Positions 26,630-33,771 of a DNA stretch of 33,771 bases are shown here, piece by piece (the first letter of the stretch is position 1; every line of letters starts with the position of its first letter). The notes under the pieces are model-generated. The model was not told the origin of the DNA and did no database searches. It worked only from the letters and a program-made list of their open reading frames with translations. The position numbers and the translations under genes are program-made. The stretch lies in NCBI GenBank assembly GCA_025963385.1, contig JAOPUT010000372.1, positions 1 through 33,771 on the forward strand, read 5' to 3'. The DNA is from Mycobacterium sp. Its GTDB lineage: Bacteria; Actinomycetota; Actinomycetes; Mycobacteriales; Mycobacteriaceae.

Positions 26630-27136
26630 TTACATCGCCGCCAGCACGCCACGCATCGCCGCGGCGAACGTACCTTGGCCGCCCGTGCGGTACAGGGGAC
26701 TGCGGCCGTCGCTGAGCAGGATGCGAAGTCGCGCCACGCCGCGCGTCCGCACCGGGAGCGGTCCGAGCAGTCGCGCCAACACGTCTTCGACCACGTCGGC
26801 CGATTGCCTGACGGCCTCGACGCGGATCGGCACCCGCGTCGTGCGGGCCTCCTTCGGCAGTAGGCCCGAGTCACGCAGCAGATGCGTCAGCGCGGTCGCC
26901 ATGTCCTCCCGTTCGCGCCGCGACGCGAGTCGGAGGTAGTGGGCGGCCAGCGGCGTCCCGGCTTCGACCGCAGCGCCTCGTTCGATCTGCTGGTCGTAGC
27001 GCGCGGCGAAGAGTCGTGCCCACAAACGTCTCGAGAATGGCACGTCGGCCAGCCTGATCTGCTGGCCATCCCGCTTGAGGGCCCCGGCCGTCGCAGTGCC
27101 CATGACATAGCCCGGGATGCCGTTGCGTGGTGTCAT
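26630..27136 (-). CDS. hypothetical protein, no recognised family
   Basis: A 168-aa protein not recognised from sequence. It is rich in Arg and Ala, with an amphipathic helical middle (AAHYLRLASRREREDMATALTHLL lies around 64-87) and a C-terminal stretch RLRILLSDGRSPLY. It has no signal peptide, membrane segment or Cys cluster. The start is ATG 27136 with GGAGAGG upstream, and the codon usage looks like that of its neighbours, so it is probably real. It is divergent from the CGNR regulator across a 97-bp region with repeats and ends 9 bp from the GlsB-like gene (convergent). Confidence 0.75.
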   Translation of the reverse strand: MTPRNGIPGYVMGTATAGALKRDGQQIRLADVPFSRRLWARLFAARYDQQIERGAAVEAGTPLAAHYLRLASRREREDMATALTHLLRDSGLLPKEARTTRVPIRVEAVRQSADVVEDVLARLLGPLPVRTRGVARLRILLSDGRSPLYRTGGQGTFAAAMRGVLAAM

Positions 27137-27171
27137 CGTCCTCTCCTCGCGTCGTGACCTACGTAAACGCT

Positions 27172-27212
27172 ATACCGGTCATGAGTGACTAGTCAACCCT
27201 GGATACCGGTCA
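27172..27212. promoter_or_regulatory. operator candidate between the 168-aa protein and the CGNR regulator
   Basis: ATACCGGTCA occurs at 27172-27181 and 27203-27212, a direct repeat with 31-bp spacing (about three helical turns). Between the copies lies the perfect palindrome TGACTAGTCA (27186-27195). The layout suits control of both divergent genes, perhaps by the adjacent regulator itself. Confidence 0.5.
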
Positions 27213-27221
27213 CGGAGGGTC

Positions 27222-27227
27222 TATTCT
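27222..27227 (+). promoter_or_regulatory. -10 element of the CGNR regulator gene
   Basis: TATTCT matches TANNNT and ends 6 bp before the ATG at 27234, predicting a leaderless transcript. The nearest purine-rich GGAGGG (27214-27219) is too far from the ATG to serve as a ribosome site. Confidence 0.4.
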
Positions 27228-27233
27228 GATGGC

Positions 27234-27815
27234 ATGACGTCAACTCAATGGGCCGGGGACATCGAGGCCAAGCCGGCGCCGGATCCATTGCGCCGCGTGC
27301 AGGCATTCATCAACACCGTCGACATGGAATCCGGTCAGGATCGGCTGGCCGCCGCCGACGACGCCCGCCCGTGGCTGATCGACAATGAACTGCTCGCCGC
27401 CGATGCCACGCCGGACCGGGACGACCTGCGGCTGATCGCGGGTGTTCGAGAAGGTCTGCGCGCCATGGTGATACACAACTCGGGGGGGCCCGTCCCCGAT
27501 CCGGCGGTGATGGCACCGGTGCGCGCCGTCGCACAGTCGAGTGCCGTCCGGGCGGTGGTCGACGACAGCGGGCGTGTGTCGCTGGTGCCCGACGACGACT
27601 CGGTGCGCGCCAGACTGCTGGCGCTCCTCCTGGTCGTCAAGGATGCGCAGCTCGACGGCACCTGGACCCACATGAAGGCCTGCGCGAACGACGACTGCCT
27701 CTGGGCGTTCTACGACCGCTCGCGCAACCACGGCGGGACGTGGTGTGACATGGCGTCGTGTGGCAACAAGCTGAAGAACCGCGACTTCCGGGCCAGGCGC
27801 CGCTTGCCTCGGTGA
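27234..27815 (+). CDS. CGNR zinc-finger transcription factor (ABATE domain)
   Basis: A 193-aa protein. Residues about 20-130 form the helical ABATE domain (FINTVDME, RPWLIDNELL, LRLIAGVREGLRAMV). The C-terminus is a CGNR zinc finger: C150 and C155 (CANDDC), then WCDMASCGNKLKNR with C171 and C176, and a basic RDFRARRRLP tail. The family is thought to bind a ligand through ABATE and DNA through the finger; no target is known. It may control itself and the divergent 168-aa gene through the repeats between them. Its stop lies one base from the stop of the convergent protease gene. Confidence 0.9.
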   Translation: MTSTQWAGDIEAKPAPDPLRRVQAFINTVDMESGQDRLAAADDARPWLIDNELLAADATPDRDDLRLIAGVREGLRAMVIHNSGGPVPDPAVMAPVRAVAQSSAVRAVVDDSGRVSLVPDDDSVRARLLALLLVVKDAQLDGTWTHMKACANDDCLWAFYDRSRNHGGTWCDMASCGNKLKNRDFRARRRLPR

Positions 27816-27816
27816 C

Positions 27817-28581
27817 CTACGTCGAGAGGTGCCAGACCAGGGCGGCGGCCAGGGCGCCGAGCCCGTTGAGCGACCAGTGCAGGGCGATCGGCGCGATGAG
27901 GCTGCCGCTGCGTCTGCGCAGCCACGTGAAGACGAAACCCGCCGCACCGGTGGCGATCACGGCCATCACGACGCCCGCGACCATGCCGAGGACGCCCGCG
28001 CCGAACAGGTCGGTGAAGCCGACGTTGCTACTGGTCAGGCCGAACGACGTGGCGATGTGCCACATGCCGAACAGCAGTGACCCGGCCGCCGCGACACCGC
28101 GGAATCCCCAGGCCCGATCGAGCGCGCCGTGCAGGACGCCGCGAAACGCCAATTCCTCGGGGATGACGGTCTGCAGCGGAATGATGATCATCGACGCCAG
28201 CAGCGCGCCGGACATGGTCGCGTAGTGGTCGTTCATGAACATCGGCCGCGTCCACGGCAGCAGCGCGCCCGCGACGATGACCGTCCCGACCAGCGCGACC
28301 GCGCCGAGCGCGTACCAGGCGCCCGAGCGCCAGTGGTCGCGGCCGAGTCCCAACTCGCTCCAGCCGAGTCCGCGGGACCGCACCAGAAGCACCAGCCCGA
28401 TCGCCGCCGCAGGAACCACGACGACGTTCGCCCACGGGGTGGTGAAGTGCGCGAGCAGATTTGTCAGGACCAGGACCACGACGACGACACCGATGTCGAC
28501 GTAGACCCGGAAGTGATGCAGAGCCGACAGCTGACCGATCAGCGGATGAGGTGGCGCTTCGGCCGCGGCGAGGTCAGACAT
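27817..28581 (-). CDS. CPBP-family intramembrane glutamic protease
   Basis: A 254-aa polytopic membrane protein with about seven hydrophobic segments. The CPBP/Abi motifs are intact: EELAFRG with E142, E143 and R147, the second motif FGMWHIATS with H175, and HWSLN at 235-239. The family includes CAAX-prenyl proteases, bacteriocin-immunity proteins and regulators of signalling proteins; the substrate here is unknown. The start is ATG 28581. It converges on the CGNR gene with only 1 bp between stops, so the two transcripts must overlap. Confidence 0.88.
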   Translation of the reverse strand: MSDLAAAEAPPHPLIGQLSALHHFRVYVDIGVVVVVLVLTNLLAHFTTPWANVVVVPAAAIGLVLLVRSRGLGWSELGLGRDHWRSGAWYALGAVALVGTVIVAGALLPWTRPMFMNDHYATMSGALLASMIIIPLQTVIPEELAFRGVLHGALDRAWGFRGVAAAGSLLFGMWHIATSFGLTSSNVGFTDLFGAGVLGMVAGVVMAVIATGAAGFVFTWLRRRSGSLIAPIALHWSLNGLGALAAALVWHLST

Positions 28582-28730
28582 AACCGGGCAAGTCTACGTG
28601 GAACCGACGTAATTCCAGGTCAATGGCTGGATGAGGGACTCGGGGCGTACCACGACCCGGGTGACCGGAAGGTGAATATTGGCGCGGGCGTCGGCGCTCA
28701 CCCGGTCGCGGGGGTTGGATGGAGCTCGTG

Positions 28731-31199
28731 ATGACTGCATGGAGTTCCGCCGACCCCGATCCGCTGAGCGACGCGACGATCGCCAGACTCGACCGGTGGT
28801 GGCGAGCGGCGAACTACTTGTCCGTCGGGCAGATCTATCTGCTGAACAACCCGCTGCTGCGTACTCCGCTGGCGCGCGACGACGTGAAACCGCGACTGCT
28901 CGGCCACTGGGGCACCACCCCTGGACTCAACTTCCTCTATGCCCACCTCAACAGGGCGATCAAGGCCCGTGAGCAGTCGACGATCTACGTCACCGGACCC
29001 GGTCACGGTGGTCCAGGCCTGGTGGCCAACGCCTACCTCGACGGGACGTACTCGGAGGTCTACTCCCACATCACCGAGGACGTCGACGGGTTGCGGCAAC
29101 TGTTCCGGCAGTTCTCGTTCCCCGGCGGCATCCCGTCCCACGTCGCCCCCGAGACGCCGGGGTCGATCCATGAGGGCGGCGAACTCGGTTACGCGCTCTC
29201 GCACGCCTACGGCGCCGCGTTCGACAACCCCGACCTGCTGGTCGCCGCGGTCGTCGGTGACGGCGAGGCAGAGACCGGCGCACTCGCGACGAGTTGGCAC
29301 TCCAACAAGTTCACCAACTCCGCCAAGGACGGCGTCGTCCTGCCGATCCTGCACCTCAACGGCTACAAGATCGCCAACCCGACGGTGCTCGCGCGCATCC
29401 CGGAAGAGGAACTGCGCGCCCTGATGGTCGGCTACGGCCACAACCCGTACTTCTTCGAAGTGGCCGACGACTCCGCCGACCACGCCACCGATCACGCCGA
29501 CGCCCACCGCCGGTTCGCCGAACTGCTCGACACCGTGCTCAACGAGATCGCCGAGATCAAGGCGCGAGCCGCAGACGGCGACGAGGAACGGCCGCGCTGG
29601 CCGATGATCGTCTTCCGCACGCCGAAGGGGTGGACCGGACCGGCGTACATCGACGGTAAGAAGACCACCGGATCCTGGCGCGCACACCAGGTTCCGCTCG
29701 CCAACGCCAGGGACACCCCCGAGCATCTCCAGGTGCTCGCGGAGTGGTTGGCCTCCTACCGGCCCGACGAGCTGTTCGACGAGAACGGCACGCTGCTCGC
29801 CGACATCGCCGAGTTGGCACCTGCAGGCACCCTGCGAATGAGCGACAACCCGCATACCAACGGCGGTCTGCTGCTCAAGGATCTGCGACTGCCCGACTTC
29901 CGTGACTACGGCGTGGACGTGACCGCTCCCGGCGCCACGGTCGCCGAGGCCACCAAGGTGCTCGGCGGCTGGCTCACCGACGTGGTGCGCCTCAACCCCG
30001 ACAACTTCCGCATCTTCGGGCCCGACGAGACCGCGTCCAACCGACTGCAGAACGTGTTCGAGGCGACCGACAAGCAATGGAACGCCGAGTATCTCTCGCC
30101 CGAGGTCGACGACCACCTCGCCCGCGCGGGGCGCGTCGTCGAGATGCTCTCCGAACACCAGTGCCAGGGCTGGCTCGAAGGTTACCTGCTGACCGGGCGT
30201 CACGGCCTGTTCAACTGCTATGAGGCCTTCATCCACATCATCGACTCGATGTTCAACCAGCACGCCAAGTGGCTCAAGGTCACCGACCACATCCCGTGGC
30301 GGCGGCCCATCGCGAGCCTGAACTACCTTCTGTCCAGCCACGTCTGGCGTCAGGACCACAACGGGTTCAGTCATCAGGATCCCGGGTTCATCGACCACGT
30401 CGTCAACAAGAGTGCCTCCGTGGTGCGCGTTTACCTGCCACCGGATGCGAACACCCTGCTGTCGACCTACGACCACTGCCTGCGTTCCCGCCAGTACGTC
30501 AACGTCGTCGTCGCGGGTAAGCAGCCCGCCCCCAACTTCCTGACCATGGCGCAGGCCGTCGCGCACTGCACCAGGGGCCTCGGCATCTGGGAGTGGGCGG
30601 GCACCGAACGTCTAGGCGAGGAACCCGACGTCGTCATCGGCACCGCGGGCGACGTCCCGACAGTCGAGGGACTGGCCGCCGTGGACCTGCTCAAGCAGCA
30701 CCTCCCCGGACTGAAGATCCGGTTCGTCAACGTCGTCGACCTGATGCGACTGCAGGACGAGACCGCGCACCCACACGGCTTGTCCAACAAGGCTTTCGAC
30801 ATGGTCTTCACGCCGGACAAACCGGTCATCTTCGCTTACCACGGCTATCCGTGGCTGATTCACCGGTTGATCTACCGCCGGACGGGCAGCAACAACTTCC
30901 ACGTCAGGGGTTACAAGGAGGAAGGCACCACGACCACCCCATTCGACATGGTGATGTTGAACGACCTCGACCGCTTCCACCTGGTGATCGACGTGATCGA
31001 CCGCGTGCCGTCACTGCAGACCACCTACGCGACCCTGCGGCAGGAGATGGTCGACCGCAGGCTCGAGGCGCGCGAGTACACCCGCGAGCACGGTGACGAC
31101 ATCCCCGAGGTCAAGAACTGGGTCTGGCCGGATGCCCGCGGCGCCGTCTCCGCGTCGTCGATCGCCGCGACCGCAGCGACCGGCGGTGACAACGAATAG
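28731..31199 (+). CDS. xfp: xylulose-5-phosphate/fructose-6-phosphate phosphoketolase
   Basis: A thiamine-diphosphate enzyme that uses phosphate to split xylulose 5-P (and often fructose 6-P) into acetyl phosphate plus glyceraldehyde 3-P (or erythrose 4-P). The 822 aa are of usual size. Conserved blocks are HWGTTPG (59-65), GPGHGG (89-94), the TPP motif GDGEAETG (176-183), [14 protein letters not shown] and [20 protein letters not shown] 28731 is chosen because GGAG lies 6 bases upstream; ATG 28719 (4 residues longer) is nearly as good. The gene has its own 80-bp downstream gap with a hairpin. No acetate kinase or phosphotransacetylase gene is adjacent. Confidence 0.96.
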   Translation: MTAWSSADPDPLSDATIARLDRWWRAANYLSVGQIYLLNNPLLRTPLARDDVKPRLLGHWGTTPGLNFLYAHLNRAIKAREQSTIYVTGPGHGGPGLVANAYLDGTYSEVYSHITEDVDGLRQLFRQFSFPGGIPSHVAPETPGSIHEGGELGYALSHAYGAAFDNPDLLVAAVVGDGEAETGALATSWHSNKFTNSAKDGVVLPILHLNGYKIANPTVLARIPEEELRALMVGYGHNPYFFEVADDSADHATDHADAHRRFAELLDTVLNEIAEIKARAADGDEERPRWPMIVFRTPKGWTGPAYIDGKKTTGSWRAHQVPLANARDTPEHLQVLAEWLASYRPDELFDENGTLLADIAELAPAGTLRMSDNPHTNGGLLLKDLRLPDFRDYGVDVTAPGATVAEATKVLGGWLTDVVRLNPDNFRIFGPDETASNRLQNVFEATDKQWNAEYLSPEVDDHLARAGRVVEMLSEHQCQGWLEGYLLTGRHGLFNCYEAFIHIIDSMFNQHAKWLKVTDHIPWRRPIASLNYLLSSHVWRQDHNGFSHQDPGFIDHVVNKSASVVRVYLPPDANTLLSTYDHCLRSRQYVNVVVAGKQPAPNFLTMAQAVAHCTRGLGIWEWAGTERLGEEPDVVIGTAGDVPTVEGLAAVDLLKQHLPGLKIRFVNVVDLMRLQDETAHPHGLSNKAFDMVFTPDKPVIFAYHGYPWLIHRLIYRRTGSNNFHVRGYKEEGTTTTPFDMVMLNDLDRFHLVIDVIDRVPSLQTTYATLRQEMVDRRLEAREYTREHGDDIPEVKNWVWPDARGAVSASSIAATAATGGDNE

Positions 31200-31233
31200 C
31201 GGGGCCCGCTGCTCTTCGCGCAAGCGCTCATCG

Positions 31234-31255
31234 GGGGTCGGCACACACCGGCCCC
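31234..31255 (+). terminator. hairpin after the phosphoketolase gene
   Basis: GGGGTCGG (31234-31241) pairs with CCGGCCCC (31248-31255), with one G-T pair and a CACACA loop, 34 bp beyond the stop. There is no T tract. It is a likely terminator separating the phosphoketolase and CoA-transferase genes. Confidence 0.55.
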
Positions 31256-31279
31256 AGCCGCTGAACGATACTGATCCGC

Positions 31280-33634
31280 ATGCTTGACAGGTGTCAGCTT
31301 CTGGCGTCGGTAAGGGTGCTGGACGTGGGCGGTCCGGGGTCCGACGGCGTCAGCAGGCTCCTTGCCGATCTCGGTGCCGACGTGCTCAAGGTCGAGACGC
31401 CGGGCGGCGTCCGCCACCGCACCGCCAAGCCCACGGTGGCCGGGGCGTCCATCGCCTTCGGGTTGGACAACGCGAACAAGCGCAGCACCGTGCTCGACCC
31501 GGGCGCCCGCGACCGCTTCCTCGAACTCGCCGCAGGCGCGGACATCCTGATCGACGGTGGGGGACCTGGCGGTGTCTCGGCGTTCGGGACCACCGCGGCC
31601 GACCTGGCGGACCGGCATGCCCACCTGGTGGTGCTCGAGGTCACCGACTTCGGCGCGTCCGGCCCGCGAGCGCAGTGGCAGGGCACCGACGCCGTGTTCT
31701 ACGCGATGAGCACGGCACTGTCGCGGTCCGGCCCCACCGCCGGTCGCCCCGTCCTGCCTCCGTACGGGATCGCCTCGGCCACCGCGGCAGTCCAGGCCGC
31801 CTGGGTCGCACTAGTGGCGTACTACCACCGATTGCGTTGCGGCCGAGGCGATTACATCGACTTCTCGCGCTTCGAGGCCGTCGTCCAGTGCCTTGACCCA
31901 CCTTTTGGTTCGGAGGGCCAGGCCGCCGTCGGGCAGAAGCAATCCGGTGAGTTGTGGCGCGGGCGCCCTCGCAACCAGCAGATCTACCCGACGTTTCCCT
32001 GCGGCGACGGCTTCGTCAGGATCTGTCTGCTGTCGGCGCGGCAGTGGCGCGGTATGCGGGCGTGGCTCGGGGAACCCGAGGAGTTCTCCGATCCCAAGTT
32101 CGAGACGATCGCGGCCCGCTACTTCGCCGCAAAGGAACTCAACGCCGCGATCGCCGAGCTGTTCGCCGCGCAGACGATGGACGCCCTCGTCGCCGAGGGC
32201 CAGCGTCGCGGCGTCCCCATCGCCGCCGTGCTCAGCCCCGCCGAAGCACTTGCCTCAGAACACTTTCGCGCCGTCGGCGCGCTCACCGAAACCCCTGTTG
32301 CGCCCGGCGCCACGCTGTCCGTCCCGGCGGGCCCGTTCGTGATCGACGGCCGCCGGGCAGGGATCGCATTTCCCGTCGCGCGCCCCGACGACAGCGGCTG
32401 GCCCGGTGCATCGCGCGCACCGGCCGAACCCCGGGCCGATTCGGACGGGCGGCCGTTCGCCGGGCTGCGCATCCTCGACCTGGGTGTCATCGTCGCCGGC
32501 GGTGAGCTCGGCCGGTTGTTCGCCGACCTCGGCGCCGAGGTGATCAAGGTGGAGAGCGCCGCGTATCCCGACGGGCTGCGGCAGACCCCGCCCGGCCAGC
32601 CGATGAGCAGGTCATGGGCGCTGACCCACCGCAACGAGTTCAGCCTCGGGCTCGACCTCCGGAGCCAGGACGGTGCGTCGATCTTCCGCAGGCTGGTCTC
32701 GACGTCGGACGCCGTCTTCGCCAACTTCAAACCGGGAACGCTTGCCTCCCTGGGGTTCTCCTACGACGAACTCAGCATCTTGAACCCCCGCATTGTGCTC
32801 GCCGAGAGCAGCGCCTTCGGTGCGACGGGGCCGTGGAGCGACCGGATGGGCTACGGCCCGCTGGTGCGCGCCACCACCGGCATCAGCAGGTTGTGGGCTT
32901 CGGCCGACGCCGACGATGCGGGGTTCTACGACTCGACCACGATCTTCCCCGACCACGTCGTCGCCAGAATCACTGCGATCGCCACCCTCGCGGCGCTCAT
33001 CCACCGGGCCGACACGGACACGGGTGCCCACGTTCACATCTCCCAGGCCGAGGCCGCCGTCAACCAGCTCGCCTCGTCCTACGTCGCCGATGCCGCCCGC
33101 GCCGCCGGGCTCGACGTCGTCGACGACGACGCGGTGCACGCCGTCTACCCGTGCGCGGGGGACGACGAGTGGTGCGTGATCTCCGTGCGCTCGGACGACG
33201 ACCGCGTCGCACTGGCCAAGGTGCTCGGGGTGGCCGAACTGGCAAGCAGCAGAACGGAATTCGTCGATCAGGTGGCTGAGTGGACGGCCGTTCGCGACAA
33301 GGCCGACGTCGTCGCGGCCGTGCAGGACGCCGGTGTGCCCGCCGGTCCGATGAATCGCGCCGTCGACGTTCTCGCCGACCCGCAGCTCGTCTTCCGCCGC
33401 CTCTACACCGACATGGTGCATCCCCTGTTCGCGGCGCCGATGCCGACCGAGACCCACCCGGCGCCGTTCCGGGGGATCGCCGATGCGCCGCTCCGCCCAG
33501 CGCCGATGCCGGGGGAGCACACCCGGGAGATCGTCGAGCGGGTCCTCGGATTCGACGGCGATGAAACCGAACGCTTGATCTCCGAGAACGTGCTGTTCAC
33601 ATGGACCGAAGCAGAGGCAGGGAGCGCCCGATGA
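31280..33634 (+). CDS. tandem family III (CaiB/BaiF) CoA-transferase
   Basis: A 784-aa protein made of two CaiB/BaiF domains, about 1-370 and 393-775, twice the usual family length. Each begins with the same pattern (VRVLDVGGPG...LLADLGADVLKVE and LRILDLGVIVAGGELGRLFADLGAEVIKVE, split here at residues 411-426). The first domain keeps the catalytic Asp (D194 in GDYIDFSRFEA); the second has His at the aligned place (H586 in AHVHISQAEA). Family III enzymes move CoA between carboxylic acids through an aspartyl-CoA intermediate. The start is ATG 31280. It overlaps the next gene by 4 bp (ATGA), suggesting a shared catabolic operon with the aldehyde dehydrogenase. The substrate is unknown. Confidence 0.88.
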   Translation: MLDRCQLLASVRVLDVGGPGSDGVSRLLADLGADVLKVETPGGVRHRTAKPTVAGASIAFGLDNANKRSTVLDPGARDRFLELAAGADILIDGGGPGGVSAFGTTAADLADRHAHLVVLEVTDFGASGPRAQWQGTDAVFYAMSTALSRSGPTAGRPVLPPYGIASATAAVQAAWVALVAYYHRLRCGRGDYIDFSRFEAVVQCLDPPFGSEGQAAVGQKQSGELWRGRPRNQQIYPTFPCGDGFVRICLLSARQWRGMRAWLGEPEEFSDPKFETIAARYFAAKELNAAIAELFAAQTMDALVAEGQRRGVPIAAVLSPAEALASEHFRAVGALTETPVAPGATLSVPAGPFVIDGRRAGIAFPVARPDDSGWPGASRAPAEPRADSDGRPFAGLRILDLGVIVAGGELGRLFADLGAEVIKVESAAYPDGLRQTPPGQPMSRSWALTHRNEFSLGLDLRSQDGASIFRRLVSTSDAVFANFKPGTLASLGFSYDELSILNPRIVLAESSAFGATGPWSDRMGYGPLVRATTGISRLWASADADDAGFYDSTTIFPDHVVARITAIATLAALIHRADTDTGAHVHISQAEAAVNQLASSYVADAARAAGLDVVDDDAVHAVYPCAGDDEWCVISVRSDDDRVALAKVLGVAELASSRTEFVDQVAEWTAVRDKADVVAAVQDAGVPAGPMNRAVDVLADPQLVFRRLYTDMVHPLFAAPMPTETHPAPFRGIADAPLRPAPMPGEHTREIVERVLGFDGDETERLISENVLFTWTEAEAGSAR

Positions 33635-33771
33635 CGAGTGGTACCGATTTCGACGGCGGCAGGATCTTCGTCGACGGGCGATTCCGCAAGGCAGGCGAGG
33701 TGGAACCGGTGATCGAGGCCGCCACCGGCGAGCCGCTCGGCGATGGCTCGTCGGCCACCGAAGCCGAGATC
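33631..33771 (+). CDS. aldehyde dehydrogenase, N-terminal fragment (cut by window end)
   Basis: The first 47 residues are visible. GRIFVDGRFRKAGEVEPVIE followed by AATGEPLGDGS is the standard opening of NAD(P)-dependent aldehyde dehydrogenases (a substrate-independent N-terminal strand and a 'PATGE' turn). The catalytic Cys and Glu lie outside the window. The ATG overlaps the CoA-transferase stop (ATGA), and GGAGCG lies upstream. Call rests on a short fragment, so the subfamily is open. Confidence 0.75.
   Translation, partial: MTSGTDFDGGRIFVDGRFRKAGEVEPVIEAATGEPLGDGSSATEAEI

Noticed and set aside
28698..30566. 622-aa minus-strand open frame
   Set aside because: Antisense of the phosphoketolase gene, with low-complexity Val/Gly/Asp composition and no motifs.

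Overview
The window is high-GC actinobacterial DNA, and its gene order matches the Mycobacterium tuberculosis segment from Rv1837c (glcB) to Rv1861. That block is glcB, a pair of CBS-domain membrane proteins, guaB1, gnd1, the BlaR1/BlaI-like pair, a hotdog thioesterase, ureABCFGD, ndh, an LLM-type oxidoreductase, an SDR, modABC, apa and a small GlsB-like membrane protein. Genes absent from that block in M. tuberculosis (a phosphoketolase, a CGNR regulator, a tandem CoA-transferase, a FhuF-like protein, esterases) point to a fast-growing, environmental-type Mycobacterium (Mycolicibacterium). Species is inferred from remembered synteny, not from a search.

Left part (1-12971) is entirely on the minus strand. 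It holds malate synthase G, then a compact five-gene run read from 8385 to 2477: two CNNM/CorC-type membrane proteins, an uncharacterised protein, a lipoprotein with a lipase-like fold, and a membrane-anchored esterase. The last three lie where M. tuberculosis carries PE_PGRS/VapBC genes. Upstream of that run lie guaB1 (GMP reductase), gnd1, the M56 peptidase and the BlaI repressor.

The middle (12972-18982) switches to the plus strand at a divergent regulatory region. This region has phased BlaI-type half-sites on one side and an IdeR iron box on the other. The iron box precedes a FhuF-like gene, which ends in a second iron-box-like sequence and a strong hairpin terminator. A PaaI-type thioesterase follows, then the urease operon ureA-ureB-ureC-ureF-ureG-ureD, tightly overlapped and without ureE.

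Next come minus-strand ndh, the LLM oxidoreductase and an atypical SDR. They are followed by the divergent plus-strand molybdate ABC transporter modABC, the secreted Ala/Pro-rich antigen apa, and the GlsB-like protein. From 26630 on the content is accessory: an unrecognised 168-aa protein divergent from a CGNR zinc-finger regulator across a repeat-rich promoter, a CPBP membrane protease, phosphoketolase, a double-domain family III CoA-transferase, and the start of an aldehyde dehydrogenase cut by the window edge.

No tRNA, rRNA, CRISPR array, insertion sequence or prophage was recognised. No gene-free stretch exceeds 300 bases. The observations most worth checking are the FhuF-like gene that lacks its Fe-S cysteines, the lipase-like lipoprotein without its catalytic Ser and His, the CoA-transferase fusion with one damaged active site, and several palindromes or repeats in promoter regions.
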